Shown here piece by piece: positions 46,477-58,265 of a stretch of 64,000 nt of DNA (position 1 is the first letter of the stretch; each line of letters begins with the position of its first letter). Where the stretch lies: NCBI GenBank assembly GCA_958450365.1, contig CAUEEP010000923.1:575501-639500 (forward strand), given 5' to 3'. The notes beneath the pieces were generated by a model. That model had not been told where the DNA came from and did not search any database. It saw only the letters and a program-made list of their open reading frames with translations. The position numbers and the translations under genes are program-made. This DNA comes from Mesorhabditis belari (Eukaryota > Nematoda > Chromadorea > Rhabditida > Rhabditidae).

Positions 46477-49400
46477 GAAAGACTGAAGCTAAGTAAAAGG
46501 TTTACTATCCGGTTTTTCTTTTTACAAATCTGCATTAATGCATTAAAGTCAAAAAAGTATTAGGTTTTCAAGTTTGCTAGGTTTAGCTTGTATCTACGAT
46601 TTGTATGATTTGTTCTATGATATTATTTTCTCTAACATCTCCTAACATTTCCTAACATTTACCCATTCTCATCAACAACTGAAACTTGTGTGCCGCTTTG
46701 TCCATCGTAGACAACACACGAGTGGATCAACATCGCAAAGGCGTCAGTGGGACACTCCCAAACATGATAGATTGGATCTCCTGAAAGCGGAACGGTTAAA
46801 AGATTAAACGGAAAAGTTGTCATTGCTCAATAGTTTTACCATTGGCAATCTAACTTTGAGCTGAAATTTCTTGGTGTTAAGCTGTTCAATTGAAATATTA
46901 TTGAAATGATTAGATGCGTCAAGTCTTTCTCTATTGATTGGTAGAAAAATTATTTCAATTGAACAGCCGAATACTAAGAAATTTGAGCTCAAAGTTGGAT
47001 TGTCAATGGTAAAACTATTCACAATTGGATAGCCAAATTCAAGAAATTTGCACTCAAAGTTGAATTGGCAAAAGGGGCGGAGACAGAAAAGCCTTTTATA
47101 CGCGTCTGGCCCTTTTTGCCGTTAGGCTAACTTTGAGCTCAAATATCTCGATGTTGGGGCGTTCAATTGAAATATTCTTGGTATCATTAGATGCGTCAAG
47201 TCTTTCTCTATCGATTGGTAGAAAAGCTATTTCAATTGAACAGCCGAATACTAAGATATTTGAGCTCAAAGTTGGATTGTCAATGGCAGGGCTCATGTGA
47301 ATGATTTTGCCATTGGCAATCTCTCTTTGAGCTCAAATATCTAGATGTTAGGGCGTTCAATTTCAACATTCTTGGTATCATTAGATGCGTCAAGTCTTTC
47401 TCTATTGATTGGTAGAAAAACTATTTCAATTGAATAGTTCAACACAAAGATATTTGAGTTTAAAGTTTGGCAATGGGAAAGGAGCGAGGGAAAATGAGAA
47501 AATTGGAAAATGTCAATATCAAATATCCCACAATAGCTTTAGAAATGATTCCTTTTCCTTTTCCATTTCTAATTTTCTTTTAAAAACCAAACCAATCTTT
47601 CTCTTACACTCACCAATTTTCACTCTTTGCACATTCGGACCGTGAATTGAGTCTTTATGCAAAGTGTACTGACACATTGGTGGCTGAAGTTCTTGACTGA
47701 TCTTTGTCGAGTTCAGTTCTCTAAAAATAAAGAAATATTTAAATTTGTCGAATCCTAGAAAAAACAAAATTGCTAATCATTGCAATAATTAGATTGCAAT
47801 AATTACAATTCTTTAAAGTTTTTTTTAATTGAAGATTGAATTGAATTGAAGATTGATCCTTTAGACCCAATTTAAATTTAAACCCATTTCTATCACTCAC
47901 CCAACGCTCATCTCAGCTCCAACAGCTTTCTCGGATTCCATATAAAAACAGTGCACATGATAGGCTCGATCAACCTGGAAAGGAAAAAGATTCGGATTTC
48001 CCTTTAGTAGGTAGAGCTTAGAGTTTAAAGTTTAAATCTTATCCAAATTCTGTACCCGATTATTTGTATGACAGTGAAAGGATATAAAAAGTTAGCAAAA
48101 ACTTGATGAATTGAAAAGACGAGAGTAGGTCGAGAGGGGAATAACCGGAAAAAAGGATTCTTAGAGAACACCTGGTTTTGATGAGGTTATCCTTAGAGTC
48201 TTTGCTCGTCCTTAGTTTTTTTAAATCCTTTCGTCATTCTCTTTTTATATGTCAATTGATTCATTGGAGGCCATTGTCAGTATTTCTAGAGAATGATCTC
48301 TTAAAGTTAGTTCCCTGCACGTATGTGCTCTTATTGTTATGTAAAGCAATAGATTTATTATCGATAAAGCGATTTGCTTGATATAATGACTCATAATTAT
48401 GTTCTCGGTCAAGTATTTGACAAAATATTGGATTGGTGAATTGAAAACTGCGGGCTATTTTGCGAGACTCGCAGATAAAGAAAACAACAGCATAGAACCA
48501 GCTGAAAGGGGGATTTGTTTACTTCAACATTTCCTCTAATTATTGCGAAAAAATTATTCTTCTAGCTTTTTTTGATTGGAGTCAGAAGTCCTAAAGAAGC
48601 AGTCAAAAATTGGCTTTGAAAGTTTTTCGATTCAAAACTAAAATCCTATCACGAAAGAGGAAGCGGCAAATTGCCTGTAAAATGGGCAGAAGTCGTCAAT
48701 AATAATGGGAATTATTTGGAATGAATTTATGGGTTTTATGTTGAATAAATTTTAGTTCAAAGTTCCGCAGTTTTCAATTCACCAACCTAATATTTCATCT
48801 CACTAAATAGACTAGAGTTTCCTCAACTAAACTAGATAAAGATAGTAACTCTTTATGGGCAGAAGTCGTCAATAATAATGGAAATTATTTGGAATGAATT
48901 GATGGTTTTATGTTGAATAAATTTTAGTTCAAAGTCCCGTTCAAAGTCCCGTTCAAAGCCCCGTTCAAAGTCCCGTTCAAAGTCCCGTTCAAAGCCCCGT
49001 TCAAAGTCCCGTTCAAAGTCCCGTTCAAAGTCCCGTTCAAAGTCCCCGTTCAAAGTCCCGTTCAAAGTCCCGTTCAAAGCCCCGTTCAAAGTCCCGTTCA
49101 AAGTCCCGTTCAAAGTCCCGTTCAAAGTCCCGTTCAAAGCCCCGTTCAAAGTCCCGTTCAAAGCCCCGTTCAAAGCCCCGTTCAAAGACAAAGTTTTCAA
49201 TTCACCAACCCAATACTTTAAGTAAACTCTCAATATAACGATTTTCGATCTAACCATTCCACCACCATTCCATCTGGGTGAGGTGAAATCTAACCATCGC
49301 GAGCTTGACAGAATCATTTTATCAAAACCCTATCAGAAATCGGATACTATTCTATTAAGCAAAGTAAAACGAATAAAAGTATTTCTCTTAGCTTAATTGA

Positions 49401-52400
49401 ACCTTTGTGATGAAGAGTGGATGTAGTTGAACCATCACCGTCAACGAGTAGGACATGCCGCGTTTTGGTTGCACCTGGAAATTCACATAGATTTTCTGCG
49501 CCAACTCTCAATTTCTTGATAGATTATTCACCCGATAGCACTACAGATTAGACTATCCAATAATGAAAATGACTAAAATCTCAAAATCAATACCTTAACC
49601 ATGAAAAATTAGCGACAATCGGGTATTCTTAGAGCTAAAATCGATGGCTATCCAGAGCAAGCCAAGCCAAAGCCTTCAAGCCAATAAACCAAAGCCAATT
49701 TTTGCATTTTTTTTGCTTTAATGTTTTGAAAATCTTTAAGATGCTCAAAAATCAACGGAAATCAATATTATTTTAATAAAAATGGAAAAATGATAAGTAG
49801 AAAAGCCAATGCAAGCAGGGGAGTCGAACCTGAGTGGCCAGAGGGAGAGGCGCGTCTCGAAAAACTAGCACCACCACTGCCGCCACGGTCTCACCTTAGT
49901 CCGAGTGATGGCGGCTGTTATATACCTTGAGACCGTCCAATGGGGGTTAAGTTTCTTTTACGTTTTTACAAAAATCTATAGCGTTTAGAAATTAAAAACA
50001 CGATCGTGTTTCCCGTGTTTGACTGGGGGAAATCAAATTGATTTGATTCGGATGATGAAATCTGATCGTTCAAAACTGAAAGTGGCTTGGTTTCGTTTAA
50101 AAATTCATTCGAGAACCCAGCCGACAACTATTTAGAGTCTAAAAAAAACAACAATATAGTTTACAATCAATGTCTCCGATAAAAGCTCTTTACCCTTTAT
50201 CCTAAAAGCTAGAGCTCTTTATCCTCTTCAAACTCATGCCTAGAGTTCTCCCAGTTACCACCACCTAACCTTGAACCTCACCCATATACAGCCTGGGTGG
50301 GCTGGAGCAAAAAAAAATTGTGATAGGTGTTTTTTTCCTCTATGGAACACTCGGCTCTCATTCTTGAGCACTTTTACGAGCTAAACCACAAGGTTTTTAT
50401 GAGAAAACATTTGAGAGTTTATTGCGTGACTCAAAAAAAAAACACAAAAGTTTTTTCAGTCAATAAATTTTACCGAAAAAACTAGGTTAATAGTGTTTTT
50501 AGTTTGCGTTTTTGCGTCCTTCATTTCTTTAAAAATCAGTAATCTTTAACTGAAATCTCTAGCCAAATCTCTAGTCAGATCTCTAGTCAGATCTCTAGTC
50601 AGATCTCTAGTCAGATCTCTAGTCAAATCTCTAGTCAGATCTCTAGTCAGATCTCTAGTCAGATCTTTAGTCAGATCTCTAGTCAGATCTCTAGTCAAAT
50701 CTCTAATCAAATCTCTAGTCAAATCTCTAATCAAATCTCTAATCAAATTTTTAGCTCATTAAAACATTTTTTTTTTAAATCACCAATCTTTAATTGAAAA
50801 AAACGCGTATTACACTTCTTTTCAAAAAGAAATTTGACTTAAATTTTTGAATTTGTGTCGTTAAACGGTTTGCTTTTTGAATGAAGGGGAAAATGGGGTG
50901 AGCAATTTTTGCATTTTCGCAATTCGCAAATTGCATGAAATTGAGGTGTTCAAGGACAAAAATTTCAGCTAATGTGGGTAGAAATCTTTGAAAATTTATA
51001 TGCAGACTTTGGAATGAAGTCTGTAGAAAGTTTTTTAAAAATTAAAGTTGTTTCAAAGAGCTCTTTCTCACCTCTCTTTTCCGATTGACGTTGCAGTGAT
51101 CAAAGTTGAAAGTGACGTGGGTGCTGTTTCGGAACGAGCAACCATCCTGAAATTTTTGAGTGACTTAGGCTTTGTTTTGTGTGGAAAGATGATTTTGATA
51201 TGTTATAGTTTTAGCCTATTTAGCCTATTTAGCTATTTAGCCTATTTAGCCTATTTAGCATATTTAGCCAGCCTATTTAGCCTATTTAGCCAGCCTATTT
51301 GACTAAATAGACTGGCTAAACAGCCTTTAAATCTAAGTAGACTGGCTAAACAGCCTTTAAATCTAAATAGACTGGCTAAACAGTCTTTAAATCTAAATAG
51401 GCTGGCTAAACAGCCTTTAAATCTAAATCTAATCTTTTAGTGTTTAGCTTTTTCAGAAATTTCATAAGTACAAACATTTGTGAGTCAATTGATTCTATTT
51501 TTTTTGTTAAAGTACTGTTTAGAAAAGTTAATTTCGATTGATTTCACCTTGTTGAAATGATTTTTGGCAAAAATGAATGATGGAGCCTGCTTCTCGGTGG
51601 AGACATCGAGAGTGATCGCCCCGTGGGCACAATGAATCTTTGGAGCACCTTAAAGTTTAATTATTAAGCTTTTCAGAAAGTCTCTTTTGTTTCTTTTCAT
51701 ACTTTTATTGAAAAATAACAAATTCATCAATAAACCTATAGTTCATTTTGCTGAAAGCTGAAAATACCAATTTCTATCTGTAGAGAAAATTTCTGAGGAA
51801 TTGGACAAGAAAACAAAGATGGAATTAGGTTTGGGTTGGAATATTCCATGTTGGCTTTTGACTGGCTGGCTTTTGACTGGTTGGCTTTTGACTGGCTGAT
51901 TTCCGCCTGGTTGGCTTTTGCCTGGTTAGCTTTTGCCTAGTTAGCTTTTGTCTGGCTGTCTTTTGCCTGGTTAGCTTTTGCCTGGCTGTCTTTTGCCTGG
52001 TTAGCTTTTGCCTGGCTGTCTTTTGCCTGGCTAGCTTTTGCCTGGTTGGCTTTTGACTGGCTGATTTCTGCCTGGTTGGCTTTTGCCTGGCTGTCTTTTG
52101 CCTGCCTGACTGTCTTTTGCCAGCCTATTTAGTCTAACAATTTTTTAAATCTAACTCTAATCTTTTACTGTTTAGCTTTTTCATAAATTTCATAAGTCAG
52201 TACAAACATTTGTGAGTGAATTGATACAGAGAATGTAGAGATGAGACTATTGTTGTGAAATGGATTGGGTATTGTCGATCCCCTAGACGATAGGCTTACA
52301 AAGGGGCACTTGAGGAGAGCCTATATTTGAGGGGTCAAATGGAAGAGAGTAGCCTATTCAATGATTGGAATCGAGAGTGACCATTCTTCCACTAAAGAAA

Positions 52401-52825
52401 GGGTTCACTTGCTGGCTACAGCTCTGGATTTATTCAAAACAAGCGGCCAAATAGCATCGGATTTCAGTGTACTTTGAAAGTTTCAGAAACACTGCCTTTC
52501 TGTTGCACTTAAACATGGTCTCTTAAGATTTTGATGAGTTGAAGTGAAGAAATGAATGAAAAGAAAGGATGTTTTCCCTTTTGAAAGCTTAAAAAACAAA
52601 TTTTTGTTATAGTTTTGGAGAAGAATTTGATAAAAAAGTGAAGAAATTGGCAAAATGAAGTAGATTTCTAGATAAAGAAGTAATCTTTAATAAAATAAGA
52701 GCACAATCTATCAAAGTACAATATCTAAATCATATTTGAACATATTTTCTACCTGTTAACGAGTTTTCAAATTGAATTGATGCAAAGATTGTGGGAAGGA
52801 GGAAGAGCCAAGCGGCTAAACACAT
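43333..52825 (-). CDS. Cuticlin-like zona pellucida (ZP) domain protein
   Basis: Predicted secreted or membrane-anchored ZP-domain protein of the nematode cuticlin-like class, which polymerises in the extracellular matrix of cuticle or epithelia. About 17 exons, about 500 residues. The first exon is a signal peptide ([15 protein letters not shown]). ZP-N follows: [20 protein letters not shown]-like [112 protein letters not shown], with cysteines at the usual places. A Thr/Pro-rich and charged tail follows ([17 protein letters not shown]). The preferred last exon ends in [17 protein letters not shown], a hydrophobic C-terminal anchor. No canonical furin RXXR site was seen between ZP-C and the anchor. 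Introns carry a LINE fragment, mariner relics and large arrays. Confidence 0.88.
43729..44078. repeat. 10/11-bp minisatellite (TATAGTTCCTT)
   Basis: About 33 copies of TATAGTTCCTT and TATAGTTTCCT in a ZP-gene intron. Confidence 0.88.
44597..44668 (+). tRNA. tRNA-like sequence, relative of 29672
   Basis: ATGGCCGACTGGCTAGAGGCC, then TTAGTCGAGAGATCAAGGGT and TCAATCCCGG, running into GGCGGCGGCGGCC. Shares D-arm and T-arm with the 29672 sequence but the anticodon loop differs. In a ZP-gene intron. Confidence 0.45.
45005..45190. repeat. TAGCTACTTAGCTACTTAG minisatellite
   Basis: 8- to 9-bp units of TTAGCTAC and TTAGCTAT, with AAGACAAGT triplets at the left edge. ZP-gene intron. Confidence 0.78.
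46085..46475 (+). mobile_element. 5'-truncated LINE, near-identical to the 37136 fragment
   Basis: Carries only the C-terminal coding tail ([20 protein letters not shown] ... ALCRK), the 3' UTR and an (ATT)n tail of nine units (46450-46475). Nearly the same sequence as 37136-37510 in the opposite orientation; the few differences include one in CCTCCGTAGTAAACAG. A typical recent, 5'-truncated LINE insertion in a ZP-gene intron. Confidence 0.9.
46815..47475. repeat. Three tandem copies of an inverted-repeat element
   Basis: Units at about 46815-47010, 47105-47288 and 47305-47475. Each is itself an inverted repeat (AACTTTGAGCTCAAAT ends, CAATTGAAATAKT inner arms) around GATGCGTCAAGTCTTTCTCT. 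Spacing is irregular. ZP-gene intron; fourth copy at 28365. Confidence 0.82.
48166..48240. repeat. Dispersed repeat related to 53227-53520
   Basis: AGAACACCTGGTTTTGATGA and GGTTATCCTTAGAGTC then TTTGCTCGTCCTTA match the two flanks of the array at 53265-53485, here without the array. Confidence 0.65.
48428..48790 (+). mobile_element. Internally deleted mariner element with transposase C-terminus
   Basis: TA-flanked, ends TTRGRTTGGTGAATTGAAAA inverted. The plus strand keeps the end of a transposase frame: [20 protein letters not shown] then NYLE and a stop, a mariner-type C-terminus (LP-x-W-x-x-V-x-x-NG-x-Y). The DDD catalytic part is gone. ZP-gene intron. Confidence 0.82.
48856..49213 (+). 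mobile_element. Second, 5'-truncated mariner copy containing a 12-bp array
   Basis: Repeats the 3' end of the 48428 element from ATGGGCAGAAGTCGTC to the TIR CAATTCACCAACCCAA and then TA. Between AGTTCAAAG and TTTTCAATTC it contains an array of about 23 copies of AAAGTCCCGTTC (48936-49188) that is absent from the first copy. Confidence 0.85.
49806..49888 (-). tRNA. tRNA-like sequence, long variable region
   Basis: Minus strand GTGGCGGCAGTGGTGGTGCT, then CGAGACGCGCC and a T-arm-like ACTCAGGTTCGACTCCCCTG. Two extra arms can pair between. Probable Ser/Leu-type pseudogene. ZP-gene intron. Confidence 0.4.
50558..50752. repeat. 12-bp minisatellite (AGTCAGATCTCT)
   Basis: About 16 copies with AGTCAAATCTCT variants in a ZP-gene intron. 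Confidence 0.9.
51210..51425. repeat. Adjacent arrays (AGCCTATTT)n and 31-bp (ACTGGCTAAACAGCCTTTAA)n
   Basis: About ten 9-bp units to 51300, then four copies of a 31-bp unit with AATCTAAATAG. ZP-gene intron. Confidence 0.85.
51850..52135. repeat. 15/16-bp minisatellite (TTTTGCCTGGTTAGC)
   Basis: About 18 copies of GGCTTTTGCCTGGCT and relatives in the first ZP-gene intron. Confidence 0.88.
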
Positions 52826-53226
52826 CTTGATCTGAGAAGCTTCGCTGATTCGTCTAGAATCAAACAATCCGTCTAGCGTTGTAGATCTAAATTAATAAGT
52901 TGATAAGTTTAAAACCTGATTTAGAAAGAAATGGATAAGAAAAAAAAGCTATTGAATAGAAAAATAGCTATTGAACAAGTAAAAAGCTATTAGAAGTTTG
53001 CCAGAAGTTTGCCATGCCAGAAGTTTAAAGGAGAAGTTGAAAAGGAAAGCTCAAAAATTTGTTAAATCTTCAAATCTCAGACTATCAAAGCTCCAGCTCA
53101 ATGTTAAATTTAAAATTATAAGAAAAATTAGAAAAAGATTGTAAATAGTCATTAAAATCATTGAAGCGAAATAGATTTGCATGTTGATTTTGATGAGAAA
53201 ATGAAAAAAATTTCTAGAGATTCCTA

Positions 53227-53520
53227 GAGAACACCTGGCTTTAATGATGTTATCCTTAAAGTCCATACTTAAAGTATCCTTAAAGTATCCTTAAAGTAAC
53301 CTTAAAGTAACCTTAAAGTAACCTTAAAGTAGCCTTAAAGTATCCTTAAAGTAACCCTAAAGTATCCTTCAAGTATCCTTAAAGTATCCTTCAAGTATCC
53401 TTCAAGTAGCCTTAAAGTAACCTTAAAGTAACCTTAAAGTATCCTTAAAGTATCCTTCAAGTATCCTTCAAGTATCCTTAAAGTTTAATGATGTTATCCT
53501 TTGCTCGTCCTTATTTTTTC
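53227..53520. repeat. 11-bp minisatellite (TTAAAGTATCC) within a dispersed repeat
   Basis: AGAACACCTGGCTTTAATGA leads into about 20 copies of CCTTAAAGTAT or CCTTAAAGTAA, then TTTGCTCGTCCTTATTTTTT closes the unit. The array-free relative is at 48166-48240. Confidence 0.82.
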
Positions 53521-54094
53521 AAAATCCTTTCCTTTATATATCAAAATAGCTAAACTTTTTAGTTTAAGAAATAAATTATAAAAATAGTTATAAGATAAAT
53601 AACAGAAGTTACTAAACTTTCTTTTTCTTTTTCTTTTTCTTTTCTTTTTCTTAAACTAAAAAAAGTTTCTTAAACTAAAAAGTTTATCTATTTTTGTAAG
53701 TCGTTTAGTTTAGTAACTCGTTGAAAATCGAAGTACTTTTTTTTGAGTTGAATTGGAGAAGACTCAGTCGAAAAGTTGATCCTGTAAAGGAGCTAAAGAA
53801 AAGAAAAACGATTTAGTATTTTGAGAAAAGGAAAAGGTTAGGTCAATCTTTTAAAAACTAACAAATATCGTTCGTAACATCGTAACAAAAAACTAACAAA
53901 TATCAAAAAGATATACATCGTTTTAGAAATTTTTTAACTATTAAAGAAATGGAATAGAATTCGGATATGAACCATAATTGTTTGTTTGAATTGTTTGTTC
54001 TTTCTCTGCTAAAAACGCATTCTTTCTATTGCATCGAATTCTTTACTTTTCTCACTTTTGTTTAGAAAGAATTATTTGGGTTCATCTTTTGCGT

Positions 54095-54440
54095 TCCAAT
54101 ACGGTTCCAATACGGTTCTTTTTTTGATCTAATACGGTTCCAATACGGTTCCAATACGGTTCTTTTTTTGATCTAATACGGTTCCAATACGGTTCCAATA
54201 CGGTTCTAATATGGTTCTTTTTTGATCTAATACGGTTCCAATACGGTTCTTTTTTGATCTAATACGGTTCTAATACGGTTCCAATACGGTTCTTTTTTGA
54301 TCTAATACGGTTCCAATACGGTTCTAATACGGTTCTTTTTTGATCTAATACGGTTCCAATACGGTTCTAATACGGTTCTTTTTTGATCTAATACGGTTCC
54401 AATACGGTTCTTTTTTGATCTAATACGGTTCCAATACGGT
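54095..54440. repeat. Compound minisatellite (TCTAATACGGTTCCAATACG)
   Basis: AATACGGTTC units of 11 bp, grouped into higher-order blocks by TTCTTTTTTGATCTAATACG. Immediately left of a stretch with no gene. Confidence 0.88.
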
Positions 54441-54739
54441 AACCGTAAACGTTTAGCTTCTAGCGTACTTTATTCTTTAGTTTTAAGGAATAAAGCTTGA
54501 AAATTAGACAAAAACAATAGTAGGAAAATGAAAGAAATGGTGAAGAAGGACTACGGGAGTTTCTCATCTTGTAAAAAGAATGAGAATGAAAGGATGAAGG
54601 GGAAGAGTGTTCGGCCCCAAATTTGCATCCGAGTGAACAGAGGAAAGGAAAAGGAGAAGAGTGAAATTGAGGCACAACTCCGCCCATTTCCCTCTCTCTC
54701 TTTTCCCATCCTTTTCAAAGTGATTTGAGCATGAATTCA

Positions 54740-55260
54740 CTGTCCTCCTTTACTCTTCTTTCTTCTTTCTTCTTTTCTTCTTTCTTCTTTCTTTCTTTTT
54801 CTTCTTTCTTCTTTCTTCTTTCTTCTTTCTTTTCACTTCTTTTATTTCCTAGTCGTTCCTTTGACGATTATGTAATGCTAAAGGGATTGGATAAACGTTG
54901 GATAAAGTTGGATAAACGGGAAATGAAGTTGGAAAGCTATGAGACAAGAGACAAAGCAAAGAATATGAAAAGTTCAGTATGAAAAGTCTAGACAAAGATA
55001 GAGCTATGAGTTTTAATAAAACAATGTACAAGATGTTCTAAAAATTGTGTTGCTTGACGGATTAATGGACGCTTGACGAGCTAAAGGGATTGGATGAAGT
55101 TGAAAAGCTATGAGACAAGGGGAAAAAAGCGAAGAATATGAAAAGTTTAGTATGAAAAGTTTAGACAAAGACAAAGGTATGAGTTTTAATGAAATAATGA
55201 GCAACATGTTCTAAAAATTGTTTGGCTTGCCAGGGGATCGACGAGCTAAATTATTTCGAT
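54740..55260. repeat. TTC-rich tract and a duplicated segment of about 170 bp
   Basis: (TTCTTTC)n at 54765-54835, then two diverged copies (54875-55040 and 55085-55220) sharing GTTGGAAAGCTATGAGACAA, GAATATGAAAAGTT and TATGAGTTTTAAT. No gene. Confidence 0.65.
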
Positions 55261-55339
55261 TAACTTAGTCGATTAGAACCGATTAGAACTCATTAGGGAA
55301 GAGTGCTAAGTCTTTTCCCCTGTTCGTTTGGCTGATTGT

Positions 55340-55416
55340 TTGTCATGGGATTCGAACTCACTACAAAAGAAAGCGATAGGCTTCACAATCACCCTATCCA
55401 CTACACCAAAACTATC
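55340..55416 (-). tRNA. tRNA-like sequence
   Basis: Minus: TTTGGTGTAGTGGATAGGGT as D-arm region, GTGAGTTCGAATCCCATGAC as T-arm. Identity unclear; the anticodon region is enlarged. Confidence 0.4.
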
Positions 55417-56154
55417 GCTGAACAGGTCTCTTTCATTAAACTCGACTTATTTACGTTCTATACGTTCTATACGAAAAACTTTTATGCCAGAAATCTTTCG
55501 TTTAAGACCTATTCAACAGTTTTTGACTACAGATTCGAATTTTGCGTTTGTTTTTCTATCGAATAGGTTAGGTCTTGTGCTTAGCGTGCTTAAGATTTGC
55601 TGCTTAGCTGGTGGATGATACGGTATGGTGTGATTGCTAGAATTTTCCAACCATTTAGATCAGTTCAGAGCTCGGTTCAAGGACTTTATGTCAGTGAAAA
55701 GTCAAGCCAAGCAAGGCCAGAATCTCGTTATGAAATGTAAAAAACGAACAGAATAGTGAAGGGAAAAGGAAACGAATCTCATCGAGAAAGAGCCTGAACT
55801 CTTGTCTCCGTTGTCCCTCAAGAATGAGAGTAACGGTTCATCTCGCTACCAACTTTTTCTTGTTCTCTTTTCTCTTTCCCCGAAATTCTAGGCCAGGTAT
55901 GAGGGATAATGAGCAATTGACCGTGCCCCGGATTCTCGAATGAAAGAATGAAAAAGGGGAAGAAGTGAGAGTGAAAGAGGGATTCACTCCATCAATGTAC
56001 ATCAAAAGGAGGAAAGAATTGGCTTTGATGCATTGCATAATTTGAAGAATTCAAGAAAGGGTCAAGTGTATTTTAAGTAAAAAGAAAATGGAATTCAACA
56101 ATTCGTGTAAGATTAAGATACTAATCGAGAGTCAAAGCTGAACTTAAATCCAGA

Positions 56155-56260
56155 CTTAAATCCAGATTTAAATCCAGCCTTATCCAGCCTTATCCAGACT
56201 TAAATCCAGCCTTATCCAGCCTTATCCAGACTTAAATCCAGACTTAAATCCAGCCTTAAA
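56155..56260. repeat. CCAGACTTAAAT minisatellite
   Basis: About ten units of ATCCAGACTTAA and ATCCAGCCTT. Confidence 0.75.
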
Positions 56261-56744
56261 TCAATCAGAAATCGTTCTAAACCTTTCTTAAACTATACAA
56301 AAGATTTGTGTTATCTAGATATGTTAAAAACAAAGAATTATTTATGAATAAGATTAAAGAAAGCTTTAAATATTAATTTGATCGTCAATCATTGATAAAA
56401 TCCTGTTCAATCTTGTTTAAAATCCTGCTCAATCCTGCCAAACAGCGATCCCAAGGTGACAACAATGGGTTATTCTCTTTGAAATGAGGTGTGAGAATAA
56501 TTGAGTGTCTTGTTCAATTCTCTTTGCCAATGCCCCATCTCGACCTTGCAATCGAGTGAGTGTTCAACCTTGGGATCTCATTTTTCTCCTCAAAAAACCC
56601 ATCATCACCTGTATGGACACTTGGACCTGCAAAGAATGAGAATAGAAAAAAGTTTTCTTTTGTTTTCACCTGTAACACAATTGGTGACCTTCAGAGCACG
56701 TCATACAGAGTTGGAACTCGGCAGATCAAAAACTTCTGTGCGGC

Positions 56745-56810
56745 TGGGAGCAGAACCAGAGATCTTTCGCTCAAGGGACAGCCGAGCTAACCATTAGACC
56801 ACAACGCACT
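56745..56810 (-). tRNA. tRNA-like sequence
   Basis: Minus: TGTGGTCTAATGGTTAGCTC as D-arm, CTTGAGCGAAAGATCTCTGG and TTCTGCTCCCAG as T-arm region. Degenerate T-loop (TTCTG). Confidence 0.4.
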
Positions 56811-56929
56811 GGATCTCCTTGCCTCCAGAGGGAGTTAAGTACAGCGAGATTCGGGAAATCTCTTGGAGTTGGTTCCAAAGGGTTTCGTGTCAAAGTATAC
56901 TGTGTCCAGCTTTTAGTTTGGTTTAGGGT

Positions 56930-57125
56930 TTACTGTAGCTATTGGACATATCTGACTATACTGCAACTATTGAGTATACCGTAGCTAGGTCTAGGCTATT
57001 GTAGCTAAGTCTGGGTCTATCATGACTAGGTCTAGGCTACTATAGCTAAGTCTGGGTCTACCATGGCTAGGTTTAGGCTAGGCTACTAGGTTTAGTTACT
57101 ATAGCTAGGCTTGGCTATACTGTAA
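56930..57125. repeat. CTGTAGCTAGGTYTAGGCTA dispersed tandem units
   Basis: Loose repeats of TAGCTAGGTCTAGGCT; a similar family is at 61330-61640. Confidence 0.55.
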
Positions 57126-57559
57126 ATGGATTCAAGAACTCGTTGTAACCTTCTCATACATAAAAAAGCACTAATCATAACCAAATAGAAGATTTCTTCA
57201 TTTCTTTCTCCACTTCAAGGTTGAGCTGAAAGTTTTGACCTAATTTTTGCGAGAGTTTGCGAGAGTTTTAAGCGATTTATTTCAATGTTTACTTTCTCAT
57301 ACAACGTTTTTGAATGATTGTCAAGGACGTGGGAAAATTAGAGAAAAGAAAATTGATACTGTAATTGAAATGAGAAAAAAAAAGAATTGAAAGTTTGAAA
57401 GAAGAAAGAACTCAATTGCTGTCAAATGGGTGGTTGATTTGTGTTTGAAAAAGTGAGCTTGTAAAGCCGGAGCTCGCTGTTTTTCTCTTTTTTTACTTTA
57501 CAAATTATCACTGGGAAACTGTTTCAATATGGGATCGATTTGGGGAAATGCTTAAAAAG

Positions 57560-58025
57560 ATTGATAGCTGATCGTTCTAGCTTGTTCGTTCTTGTTCTAG
57601 CTTGTTCTAGCTCGTTGTTTCTAGCTCGTTCTTGTCGTTCTAAGACTGATAGCTGATCGTTCTAGCTTGTTCGCTCTTGTTCTAGCTCGTTGTTTCTAGC
57701 TCGTTCTAGCTCGCTCTTGTCGTTCTAGCTCGTTCTTGCCGTTCTAAGACTGATAGCTGATCGTTCTAGCTTGTTCGTTCTTGTTCTAGCTCGTTGTTTT
57801 TAGCTCGTTCTTGTCATTCTAGCTCGTTCTTGTCGTTCTAAGACTGATAGCTGATCGTTCTAGCTTGTTCGCTCTTGTTCTAGCTTGTTCTAGCTCGTTG
57901 TTTCTAGCTCGTTCTTGTCGTTCTAGCTCGTTCTTGTCGTTCTAGCTCGTTCTTGTCGTTCTAGCTCGTTCTTGTCGTTCTAAGACTGATAGCTGATCGT
58001 TCTAGCTTGTTCGTTCTAGTTGAAC
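57560..58025. repeat. Higher-order minisatellite (GTTCTAGCTCGTTCTTGTC...)
   Basis: Short units of GTTCTAGCTCGTTCTTGTC are grouped into four to five blocks of about 80-120 bp, each closed by TAAGACTGATAGCTGATCG. Confidence 0.88.
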
Positions 58026-58265
58026 CTAGAAAAATGTACATTGAAAAACAAACTAGAAGCCAATCAAGATTAAAGGTTCAAAACAATTTTCAATGCTTTT
58101 AAAGCTTTGAATGCTTTGAATGCTTTTAATGATTTTAAAGCTTAAAAAAGCTCTTTCAAAATTTGAAGAGACAAGTTTTTTTTTTCAATTTTACTCAATC
58201 AATACAAAATTTTCTGGAAGTTTGCGAATTTTTTGAAAAAACGGCACGAATTACTTTCATTTAAA

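Noticed and set aside
48853..49317. 154-residue frame with NGTL and RDFE repeats
   Set aside because: Reads through the 12-bp array in the mariner relic inside a ZP-gene intron.
54725..54982. 85-residue frame starting with S/F-rich sequence
   Set aside because: First half is the TTC-rich tract, the rest is within a duplicated non-coding segment.
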